Source: an uncultured Actinomycetes bacterium (GTDB lineage: Bacteria > Actinomycetota > Thermoleophilia > Miltoncostaeales > Miltoncostaeaceae). From it: a stretch of 6,152 nucleotides of DNA. Below the pieces are notes generated by a model, which was not told where the DNA came from, made no database searches, and worked only from the letters and a program-made list of their open reading frames with translations. Positions 1-5,275 of the stretch are shown here, piece after piece; within the stretch, counting starts at the first letter, position 1; the number at the start of each line of letters is the position of its first letter. Location of the stretch: assembly GCA_903866425.1 (NCBI GenBank), contig CAIPNN010000087.1:1-6152 (forward strand). Reading direction: 5' to 3'. The position numbers were made by a program, and so were the translations under genes.

Positions 1-428
1 GCGCCCGAGTTCATGTACGTGAGCGGCACGATGGTGCGGTCGGGGAACTGCGCGGTGATCTGCTCCCATGCGTCGTTCACGGTGAAGATGTCCGCGCACT
101 CGGCCAGGTGGCATCCGGCACCGAGGTCGGGCAGCACCACGCGCTGATGGGGCTGGGCCAGGATGTCGGCGGCCTCGGCCATGAAGTACACGCCGAGGAA
201 CACCACCAGGTCGGCCTGTGTGGCCTCGGCACCGCGACGGGCCAGCAGGAACGAGTCGCCGGTGATGTCGGCGAATCGGATGACCTCGTGCTTCTGGTAG
301 TGGTGACCGAGGATGACCAGCCGGTCGCCGAGCGCTTCGCGGGCAGCCGTAGCGCGTGCGATGAGCTCGGCCTCCGGAACCGTGGACTCGGGCTGGGGGA
401 TCGCGCACGTGGGTGCGGTGGTGGTCAC
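1..428 (-). CDS. nadA: Quinolinate synthase NadA, N-terminal part (cut by left edge)
   Basis: Quinolinate synthase condenses iminoaspartate, made by NadB, with dihydroxyacetone phosphate to give quinolinate in the cytoplasm, using a 4Fe-4S cluster. Only the first 142 residues are here. Visible family marks are LGHHYQ at residues 40-45, FADITGDS at 52-59, VYFMAEAADIL at 80-90, LPDLGAGC at 99-106 and LTYMNSGA at the edge. Cys106 sits where the first cluster ligand of the family lies; the other two cysteines would be outside the window. The start is GTG at 428: its GTGA overlaps the nadB stop codon (TGA, 427-425), so translation is probably coupled to nadB and no separate promoter is needed. The N-terminal extension before GHHYQ, about 40 residues, fits the long form of NadA. 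Identification is firm; whether the rest of the gene is intact, or nadC follows, cannot be seen. Confidence 0.95.
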   Translation of the reverse strand, partial: MTTTAPTCAIPQPESTVPEAELIARATAAREALGDRLVILGHHYQKHEVIRFADITGDSFLLARRGAEATQADLVVFLGVYFMAEAADILAQPHQRVVLPDLGAGCHLAECADIFTVNDAWEQITAQFPDRTIVPLTYMNSG

Positions 429-1987
429 ACTGCCTCCGTGAAGTTGTTCGTGGGTGTCGCCATGTCGGCGGGCTTCAGGTGATGAGGTTGGTCGCCGGCC
501 CAGGCGGTCCTGCGGGCCTGCGTGGGATCGGCATCTGGGAAGTCGGTGCGGAAGTGCGCCCCGCGGCTTTCCTCGCGCAGCGCGGCCGCACGTACCGCGA
601 GCCGCGCGATGTCGAGCAGGTTGGCGGCCTCGGGGGTGGCGGGGCGGGGGAGGGCATCCAGTTCGCCGGCAGCGATGGCGAGCCCCTCGGCATCGCGCTC
701 GAGCCCACAGCCGGTCCACATGATGCGTCCCACCTCGGTGCGCACGGCGTCAGCGTCACCAGCACCTGTGGTGAGCGGGCGCGCATCAACGCGCGGGCCC
801 GGTGCGGGCTCGCCACCACCGGCGGCGATATCGGCGGCGGCGCGCTCGCCGAGCGCGGCGGCTTCAAGCAGGCCGTTGCTGGCCAGGCGGTTGGCGCCGT
901 GCAGACCGGTGGATGCGCACTCGCCCACTGCCCACAGGCCCGGGATGGTGGTGCGGCCCGACAGATCGGTGAGCACGCCGCCCATGGCGTAGTGCGCGGC
1001 GGGCGTCACAGGAATCGGGTCGGTGGCCAGATCGAGGCCATGGGTTGCGCACACAGCGGTGATGTCGGGGAACCGCGCACGCGCCCGCTCGGGGTCGAGG
1101 TGGGCAAGGCTCATCACCACGTCGCGGCCTGTCTCGCGTGCGCTGCGGAACACGGCACGGGCCACAACGTCGCGTGGCCCGAGGTCGCCCATCGGGTGCA
1201 CGCCCTGCATCACGGGGTGGCCCTCGGCGTCAAAGAGCATGCCGCCAGCCCCACGTACGGCCTCGCTCACCAGTGCGAGGGGGCTCGGGCCGATGGCGAG
1301 CGCGGTGGGGTGGAACTGCACCATTTCCATGTCGGCGAGTGCTGCTCCCGCGCGGTAGGCCAGCGCAGGTCCGTCGGCCGTGGCGCCCATCGGGTTGGTG
1401 GTGCGGGCGAACACGTGCCCAGACCCACCGGTGGCGAGCACCACACTGCGTGTGGCGATCGTCGTGCCATCCGCAAGCCGTACGCCGGTGACGCCGGAAT
1501 CGTCAACAGTGACCTCGGCCACCATCGTGTGCTCGCGTACCGCGATGCGTGCGTGACTGCGTACCTGTGCTGCAAGGGCATCCGCCACGTGACGGCCGGT
1601 CGCATCACCACCTGCATGCACCACGCGCGGGCGGGAGTGGGCGCCCTCGCGGGCCAGCGCCAGGGTGTCGTCGTCGGCGCGGTCGAAGCGGACACCGAAG
1701 CCCAGCAGGTCGCTCACCCGGCGAGGGGCATCGGCACACACCACGCTGGCCACCACCGGGTCGCACATGCCGGCGCCGGCATCGAGCGTGTCCACCACAT
1801 GTGCGGTCACGGTGTCCTCGGGGCCAACCGCTGCGGCGATGCCACCCTGGGCCCAGGCGGTGCTTCCCTCGCCCAGCGTGTGCTTGGTCAGCAGCAGCAC
1901 GTCGTGGTGCTCGGCCACCCGCAGGGCAGTGAACATGCCGGCGAGTCCCGACCCGACAACGACTATTTTGCGTCGAACTGACGTCAT
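425..1987 (-). CDS. nadB: L-aspartate oxidase NadB
   Basis: This FAD enzyme oxidises L-aspartate to iminoaspartate, the first step of de novo NAD synthesis, and hands the unstable product to NadA, the next gene. The 520-residue length is normal for the family. An N-terminal dinucleotide-binding GSGLAG lies at residues 12-17 after a hydrophobic strand. Then come the FAD-binding STAWAQGGIAAA (42-53), REGAHSR (113-119), FHPTAL (225-230), PRDVVARA (271-278) with the likely catalytic Arg272, AAHYAMGGV (330-338), GECASTGLHGANRLASNGL (356-374), and the helical C-terminal domain with ESRGAHFRTDFPD (473-485). The aspartate-oxidase-type C-terminus and nadA downstream argue against succinate dehydrogenase or fumarate reductase flavoprotein. 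ATG at 1987 is chosen because the flavin motif begins right after it and because a good -10 hexamer lies just upstream. The only SD-like bases are GGGG, 3 nt before the ATG. The first codons fall inside a long palindrome (see 1971-2016). Confidence 0.97.
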   Translation of the reverse strand: MTSVRRKIVVVGSGLAGMFTALRVAEHHDVLLLTKHTLGEGSTAWAQGGIAAAVGPEDTVTAHVVDTLDAGAGMCDPVVASVVCADAPRRVSDLLGFGVRFDRADDDTLALAREGAHSRPRVVHAGGDATGRHVADALAAQVRSHARIAVREHTMVAEVTVDDSGVTGVRLADGTTIATRSVVLATGGSGHVFARTTNPMGATADGPALAYRAGAALADMEMVQFHPTALAIGPSPLALVSEAVRGAGGMLFDAEGHPVMQGVHPMGDLGPRDVVARAVFRSARETGRDVVMSLAHLDPERARARFPDITAVCATHGLDLATDPIPVTPAAHYAMGGVLTDLSGRTTIPGLWAVGECASTGLHGANRLASNGLLEAAALGERAAADIAAGGGEPAPGPRVDARPLTTGAGDADAVRTEVGRIMWTGCGLERDAEGLAIAAGELDALPRPATPEAANLLDIARLAVRAAALREESRGAHFRTDFPDADPTQARRTAWAGDQPHHLKPADMATPTNNFTEAV

Positions 1988-2016
1988 ATCCCCGGGGATT
2001 TTACGTCATTTCGACG
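1971..2016. promoter_or_regulatory. 46-bp imperfect palindrome over the nadB start and promoter
   Basis: An inverted repeat is centred between 1993 and 1994. The left half reads CGTCGAA, then TGACGT, then ATCCCC, each separated by 1-3 bases; the right half is GGGGAT, ACGTCA, TTCGACG. Pairing base i with 3987-i gives 20 complementary pairs of 23, with mismatches only at 1978/2009, 1985/2002 and 1987/2000. The central 12 bp are a perfect palindrome. It covers the putative nadB -10 (2003-1998), the likely transcription start and the first nadB codons (1987-1971). This position suits a repressor operator for the nad genes. Alternatively, in a longer read-through transcript it would fold into a hairpin hiding the start codon. 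The regulator is unknown; I do not recognise the sequence as a known NAD-regulon box. Confidence 0.6.
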
Positions 2017-2025
2017 ACAGCACAA
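1998..2025 (-). promoter_or_regulatory. Putative nadBA promoter, near-leaderless
   Basis: On the minus strand TTGTGC (2025-2020) and TAAAAT (2003-1998) are separated by 16 bp and resemble -35 and -10 hexamers. Only 10 bp lie between the -10 and the nadB ATG, so the transcript would start about 3-5 nt before the ATG and carry almost no leader. The -10 is inside the 46-bp palindrome. This is prediction from hexamer match and spacing only. Confidence 0.45.
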
Positions 2026-2040
2026 GCAGGGACGGTACGA

Positions 2041-2083
2041 CGAGGGCCCTGCGCCCCCGTGTATCGGGGAGGCAGGGCCCTCG
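2041..2083 (-). terminator. Strong stem-loop, probable terminator of the 69-residue gene
   Basis: The arms CGAGGGCCCTGC (2041-2052) and its exact reverse complement (2072-2083) form a 12-bp perfect stem. After a 2x2 internal loop an inner CCCCG/CGGGG stem (2055-2059 / 2065-2069) closes a 5-nt loop. The structure begins 26 bases past the stop codon of the gene at 2110-2319 and ends before the nadB promoter, the expected place for a terminator. No U-rich tract follows on the minus strand, as is common for hairpin terminators in high-GC actinobacteria. It would also insulate nadB from upstream transcription. Confidence 0.6.
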
Positions 2084-2109
2084 GTCAATCTCGATGCGTG
2101 GCGCGGGGC

Positions 2110-2319
2110 CTAGACCAGTGCGCTGTCCTCCACGCGCTGGCTGCGGCGGATGGACGCCTGCACGCGCTCCCACGCGCGCTCCTCGGCGGCCAGGTAGTCC
2201 GTCGTGGTGGCGTACACGTGCGCGTTCCTTGATACGGCCAGGTAGTCCGAGATGGCGCGGTCGCGCATGCGCTCCAGCGAACCGGGCTGCGTCGGGGTCT
2301 CAGCGGTCATTGCGGACAT
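2110..2319 (-). CDS. Small hypothetical protein, 69 residues
   Basis: I do not recognise this protein. It is hydrophilic and charged with no signal peptide or membrane segment. After a short disordered-looking start rich in Thr, Pro and Gln (residues 5-13), it is probably mostly helical, with acidic and basic residues mixed (LERMRDRAISDYLAV at 15-29; DYLAAEERAWERVQASIRRS at 41-60). It has no cysteine or catalytic-looking motif. The start is ATG 2319 because AGGAG lies 5 nt upstream; the frame is open farther upstream but that part would run through the promoter region. A second ATG three codons in is possible. It is flanked by a 115-bp upstream gap with promoter-like sequence and a strong downstream hairpin, so it is probably a single-gene transcript. 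The clear SD and terminator make a real gene likely; the function is unknown. Confidence 0.65.
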   Translation of the reverse strand: MSAMTAETPTQPGSLERMRDRAISDYLAVSRNAHVYATTTDYLAAEERAWERVQASIRRSQRVEDSALV

Positions 2320-2371
2320 CTCGTCTCCTGTCTTGGTCCGGAAAAGGACTGTTGGAGTAACGCAGAAGCTG

Positions 2372-2397
2372 GACAGAGTTGCAAGGGGAACTGTCAA
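2372..2397 (-). promoter_or_regulatory. Promoter-like element with inverted repeat upstream of the 69-residue gene
   Basis: In the 115-bp gap 2320-2434 the minus strand has a perfect TTGACA (2397-2392), but I find no convincing -10 at 16-18 bp from it. The -35 overlaps an inverted repeat: GACAGTT (2395-2389) faces AACTCTGTC (2380-2372), complementary except for a 2-base insertion. It may be the -35 plus an operator for the small gene. Nothing else notable was seen in this gap, and no clear terminator follows the nuclease-like gene. Confidence 0.25.
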
Positions 2398-2434
2398 GGT
2401 TCACACGCTTCTTGGCCAACCCTTCACCCAGTGG

Positions 2435-3007
2435 CTACCGGACTTCGTGACCCGTTGCCGTGCCCCTACTCGAGAGCAGTTCGGCGGCGATGTCATCCCG
2501 GTCCCACAAGACGACGTCGGTGCTCGCGGCCAGCGTCACCGCCTGGGCCGTGAATGTGGTGTTCGTCACCACCATTGCCCCGTCGGCGTCGTAGTGGGGG
2601 CGTGCCGCGGCCGCCTGCTGCACGGCGGCCACACCCACCGGACGCGCCTGCCGCTTGGCCTGCACCACCCACTCCTCGCCGTCCATGCTGATGATGAGGT
2701 CGGCGCCGAAGTCGCCTGATGCCGCCGTGTGCCGTACCCGGTACCCGGACCGCCTGAACAGCACCGCGAGCCAGTCCTCAAATTCCTCGCCCGTCATCTC
2801 GTCAACGCCGTCCATGTCCCGGTACCGCGCGAGGCGAGTGCGCCCACGGCGCATCCACGACATGAGGGCGATGACCACCGTGATGCCGATGCCCAGAGCG
2901 ATCGCCGCGGCCCACGGCATGGCGAGCGAGAACACCAGCACCAGCACGGTGCCGGCGATGAGCCACGTCGCGAGCTCCAGCCCGATCCAGCGCCCCAGCG
3001 CACGCAT
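2435..3007 (-). CDS. Membrane-anchored Mrr-type restriction-endonuclease-like protein
   Basis: The 190-residue protein has two N-terminal hydrophobic segments (about residues 12-30 and 33-51), a basic stretch (WMRRGRTRLARYR, 51-63), then a compact nuclease domain of the Mrr_cat group in the PD-(D/E)XK superfamily. The domain shows MTGEEFEDWLAVLF (71-84), GYRV, SGDFGADLII (97-106) with the metal-binding Asp103, and VVQAKRQ (114-120) with the Q-x-K form of the catalytic motif (Gln116, Lys118). PVGVAAVQQ (123-131) and GAMVVTNTTFTAQA (143-156) follow. All expected catalytic positions are present, so it may cleave DNA, with the domain predicted on the cytoplasmic side. Members of this family often lack a partner methylase and their role is largely unknown. 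ATG 3007 is chosen because it lies 2 bp after the OsmC stop and precedes the hydrophobic segment; no SD is evident, which suits translational coupling. The nuclease fold is confident; the biological role is not. Confidence 0.85.
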   Translation of the reverse strand: MRALGRWIGLELATWLIAGTVLVLVFSLAMPWAAAIALGIGITVVIALMSWMRRGRTRLARYRDMDGVDEMTGEEFEDWLAVLFRRSGYRVRHTAASGDFGADLIISMDGEEWVVQAKRQARPVGVAAVQQAAAARPHYDADGAMVVTNTTFTAQAVTLAASTDVVLWDRDDIAAELLSSRGTATGHEVR

Positions 3008-3009
3008 CG

Positions 3010-3459
3010 CTATGGGGTGACCATCGTGGCGTCGATGGTGATGTCCACGTTGCCCTGGAACGCAGCCGACACCGGGCACCCCGTGCGGGCCTCGTCCGCC
3101 AGTTCCTGAAATGTCTCCTCGTCGATCCCGCCCACCACGGCATGCACCGTGATGTGCGACCGGCTCACCTTGAACCCGCCGTGCTCGGCCGGATCGAGGG
3201 AGATGGCGACGCTCACGTCGAGTCGCTCGGGGTGGCGCGCCTCGCGCCCGAGCACTGCGGTGAACGCCATTGCGAAGCAGGCGGCCTGAGCCGCTGCCAG
3301 CAGCTCCTCAGGGCTCGTCTGGCCGTTTGGATCCTCCACCCGTGCCGGCCATGAGATGCCGAGCGGCCCGCACGCGCCCGATTCAAGCGACACCTCGCCG
3401 GTGCCGGTGGTGAGTGCGCCATGCCAGTGCGCGTCCGCCCGTCGAATCGCCGTCGCCAT
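3010..3459 (-). CDS. OsmC-family peroxiredoxin-like protein
   Basis: OsmC/Ohr proteins are cytoplasmic thiol peroxidases that reduce organic hydroperoxides. The 149-residue length is typical. The two redox cysteines are present: Cys61 in SPEELLAAAQAACFAMAF (49-66) and Cys128 in RTGCPVSAAFQG (125-136). Arg40 and Glu51/52 are candidates for the active-site Arg and Glu. The GPLGISWPARVED segment and the SPEELLAAA context resemble the OsmC branch more than Ohr. A GGGAG lies 7 nt before ATG 3459, and 4 nt before an adjoining ATG at 3462. I prefer 3459, giving MATAIRRADAHW, which looks like a family N-terminus; one extra Met is possible. It is divergent from the gene at 3510 and 2 bp upstream of the Mrr-like gene, so those two are probably one transcript. 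The family is sure; a role in peroxide resistance is inferred from the family. Confidence 0.92.
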   Translation of the reverse strand: MATAIRRADAHWHGALTTGTGEVSLESGACGPLGISWPARVEDPNGQTSPEELLAAAQAACFAMAFTAVLGREARHPERLDVSVAISLDPAEHGGFKVSRSHITVHAVVGGIDEETFQELADEARTGCPVSAAFQGNVDITIDATMVTP

Positions 3460-3477
3460 CATGTGTCTCCCGATCGT

Positions 3478-3503
3478 CACACCGTGTGCGCCGAGGGTAG
3501 CGT
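3478..3503. promoter_or_regulatory. Divergent promoter region with small palindrome
   Basis: The roughly 50-bp gap must hold promoters for both the OsmC gene and the gene at 3510. On the plus strand TAGCGT (3498-3503) fits a TANNNT -10 and ends 6 nt before ATG 3510, the spacing of a leaderless start. On the minus strand TACCCT (3499-3494) is a possible -10 for OsmC, overlapping the former, so the two promoters could exclude each other. A perfect small dyad, CACAC-c-GTGTG (3478-3488), lies just downstream of the OsmC -10 and could be an operator. No -35 match is evident on the plus strand. Confidence 0.35.
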
Positions 3504-3509
3504 GACCCC

Positions 3510-3953
3510 ATGCAGGTGCATCAATACACCGACGGGCTCTGGCGCTGGAGCGTGGGTTCGCGCACGTCCGCGTACATCGAGCACGGCGACGTGATGATCG
3601 TCGTGGACCCGGTGCTGCCACCGGAGGGTGACGACCTCGATCGCTTCACCCGCGCCATCGAGCGCGATGTCCACCGTCTCGGCGGCCCGGTGCACGTGCT
3701 GATGACCCGCCACGGACACCCCCGCGACTGCGATGCGCTGGTGGCCATGACCGGCGGCACCGTGTGGCATCCCGGCATGGGCCAGACACCGGCAGGGCTG
3801 CTCTCGCTGCCTGTGGCCGAGAGCGCTGTCGCGCTCTGGTCGCCCGTCCACCGTGCCCTGGTGGTGCCCGACGCGTCAATGGCTGACGGCGGCATGGGTA
3901 TGCGCCCCACTGCGACCATCGTGACGGGCGCCGGCGGGTCGGCCAGCACCTAG
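3510..3953 (+). CDS. Short metallo-beta-lactamase-like protein lacking the metal motif
   Basis: The 147-residue protein has the early strands of a metallo-beta-lactamase-like fold: WSVGSRTSAYIEHGDVMIVVDPVLP split across residues 13-37, ending in the DPVLPPEG turn (33-40). Next comes a helix and VHVLMTRHGHPRDCDAL (61-77), which sits exactly where HxHxDH normally follows the third strand. Here that motif is reduced to RHGHPRD, so a normal dinuclear zinc site is unlikely. The end (WSPVHRALVVPDASMADGG, 110-128) resembles the fold's later HRALVxGD segment. I recall similar degenerate MBL-like proteins in actinobacteria, usually about 200 residues or more; this one is shorter at the C-terminus. There is no hidden frame continuation, since the next gene starts 29 bp on. 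No SD is present; ATG 3510 fits a leaderless transcript. It probably precedes the MFS gene in the same direction. Catalysis is doubtful and the function unknown. Confidence 0.75.
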   Translation: MQVHQYTDGLWRWSVGSRTSAYIEHGDVMIVVDPVLPPEGDDLDRFTRAIERDVHRLGGPVHVLMTRHGHPRDCDALVAMTGGTVWHPGMGQTPAGLLSLPVAESAVALWSPVHRALVVPDASMADGGMGMRPTATIVTGAGGSAST

Positions 3954-3967
3954 GGCAGGCCCGTCAG

Positions 3968-3973
3968 TACCAT
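3968..3973 (+). promoter_or_regulatory. Possible -10 element of the MFS gene
   Basis: TACCAT matches TANNNT and ends 9 nt before the ATG at 3983, so a transcript from it would have a leader of only about 2-3 nt. No Shine-Dalgarno sequence stands before this ATG, which supports a leaderless start. No -35 is seen, and read-through from the gene ending at 3953 is the alternative. Confidence 0.3.
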
Positions 3974-3982
3974 CGTCCGCGT

Positions 3983-5275
3983 ATGCCCCCTGCCGCTGAT
4001 CCCATCGCACGACTCGACGCCATCACGCGGTGGCCATACCCGCGCAGGGTGCTCATGATCGTGGGCGCTGCCTGGTTCTTCGCGTACTTCGACATCGTGA
4101 ATATCGGGTACGCCCTGCCGACCATCACCGAGCAGTTCGGCACCCGCGCGTCGGTCGTCGCCGTCGTCGTCACGCTCTCGCTGCTCGGGTGCGTTCTCGG
4201 GGCACTCGCCGATGGCGCTCTGGCCGATCGCTACGGGCGGAGAATTGCCCTGATGCTGTCGGTCGCCACCTACTCGCTTGGCACCATCATCGCGGCGTGC
4301 GCCCCGGATCTCACGGTGCTTGCGGTGGGCCGCTTCATCACGGGCGTCGGCATCGGCGCCGAGATTGCAGTGGCCAGTGCGTATGTCGCGGAACTGGCCC
4401 CTGCGGGCATGCGCGGGCGGGCCACGAGCCTGATCGCGTTGTGCGGCTACTCCGCCTTTGCGTTGATTCCGTTCGTCGCGTTGTTCCTGCTGTCCAACTT
4501 CGAGGCCGGCTGGCGGATGCTGCTCCTCATTGGCGCCCTCGGCGCACTGATCGTGCTGCCGTTTCGCGCCACACTGCCTCCATCACCGCGGTGGATGATC
4601 GCCCGGGGTCGTCATGACGAGGCCGAAGCCGCCGTTGCTGAGTGCGAGGCACGTGTGGGTCCTGCGGCGATTTCCGGGGAGCCCCCCCTTCCGCCGGTGC
4701 CGAGCGAATCACACGACTTCACGAAGTACGTGGTGCTCTTCCTGGGCATCTGGCTCACATACCTGATCGTCGACGATGCATGGCTCACGCTGCCGACGAC
4801 CCTGCTGACCGATCGGGGGCTGTCCGTCACCGCCAGCATCGCGGCGCTCTCGCTCACGGGCTTCGGCTTCGTGGCGGGTGCGCTGCTGGCGGTCAAGTTC
4901 GGGGAGCGCGTCGAGCGCAAGTTCCTCATTGTTGGTGCGCTGCTCGTATGGTCGGTCATCCTGATCATCATCGGCTTTTCCTCGGCGATCTGGGTGATCA
5001 CCGTCTTCGGCTTCTTCGCGTCGGCGGTCGTCGGCTTTACCGGGCCACTGCTCTATGCGTACACGGGGGAGCACTTCGACTCGCGCCATCGCGGGCGCGG
5101 AATCTCGATTGCCAACGGCATCGGTCATACCGGCGGTGCGCTCGCCCCCTACATCGTGCTGCCCGCTGCAGCGGTGTCGTTCGCGCTCGCTTTTGCGGTG
5201 ATGGCGGCGATCGCCCTCATCGCAGCCGTGCTCGTGATGTTCGGCCGCCGCATGAACGGCCGAAGCATCGCCTAG
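3983..5275 (+). CDS. Major facilitator superfamily transporter (metabolite/sugar:H+ symporter type)
   Basis: The 430-residue, very hydrophobic protein fits 12 transmembrane helices with a central hydrophilic loop near residues 205-245. Family marks include Asp37 in TM1 (FFAYFDIVNIGYALPTI, 32-48) and motif A in the loop after TM2 (DGALADRYGRR, 77-87). GRFITGVGIGAEI (116-128), ELAPAGMRGR (137-146) and LPPSPRW (198-204) after TM6 follow, with a weak second-half copy of motif A (KFGERVERK, 305-313) and HRGRGISIANGIGHTGGA (369-386). These resemble sugar-porter and aromatic-acid/metabolite:H+ symporter branches, so it probably imports an organic acid or sugar with protons across the inner membrane. 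The substrate cannot be read from sequence. No SD is present; ATG 3983 gives a short cytoplasmic start before TM1. It ends on the CTAG shared with the convergent channel gene. Confidence 0.9.
   Translation: MPPAADPIARLDAITRWPYPRRVLMIVGAAWFFAYFDIVNIGYALPTITEQFGTRASVVAVVVTLSLLGCVLGALADGALADRYGRRIALMLSVATYSLGTIIAACAPDLTVLAVGRFITGVGIGAEIAVASAYVAELAPAGMRGRATSLIALCGYSAFALIPFVALFLLSNFEAGWRMLLLIGALGALIVLPFRATLPPSPRWMIARGRHDEAEAAVAECEARVGPAAISGEPPLPPVPSESHDFTKYVVLFLGIWLTYLIVDDAWLTLPTTLLTDRGLSVTASIAALSLTGFGFVAGALLAVKFGERVERKFLIVGALLVWSVILIIIGFSSAIWVITVFGFFASAVVGFTGPLLYAYTGEHFDSRHRGRGISIANGIGHTGGALAPYIVLPAAAVSFALAFAVMAAIALIAAVLVMFGRRMNGRSIA

Noticed and set aside
108..482. Plus-strand open frame over nadA
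   Set aside because: The minus strand encodes clear NadA motifs without a break; the plus frame has no recognisable features.
413..1981. A 522-codon plus-strand open frame lying over almost the whole of nadB
   Set aside because: It is the exact antisense of nadB, whose flavoprotein motifs are unmistakable. Its translation is Gly/His/Ala/Arg-rich without any domain, as expected from GC-biased third positions.
1988..2109. A NAD-sensing riboswitch or nadA-type leader before nadB
   Set aside because: The likely promoter leaves almost no leader RNA and the sequence is a simple dyad and a hairpin rather than a multi-stem aptamer; no known riboswitch core was recognised.
2320..2397. Upstream extension of the 69-residue gene to 2397
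   Set aside because: The added residues overlap the promoter-like TTGACA, and a good AGGAG sits 5 nt before ATG 2319.
3008..3079. Upstream extension of the Mrr-like gene to 3079
   Set aside because: It would lie within the conserved C-terminus of OsmC and adds Gly/His-rich residues ahead of the natural hydrophobic start at 3007.
3463..3621. Upstream extension of the OsmC frame to 3621
   Set aside because: It would overlap the divergent gene at 3510, is Arg-rich and unlike OsmC N-termini, and GGGAG marks the start at 3459-3462.
5240..5264. 7-bp inverted repeat near the MFS end as a terminator
   Set aside because: The stem is short with an 11-nt loop and no U-tract in either direction, too weak to list as a feature.
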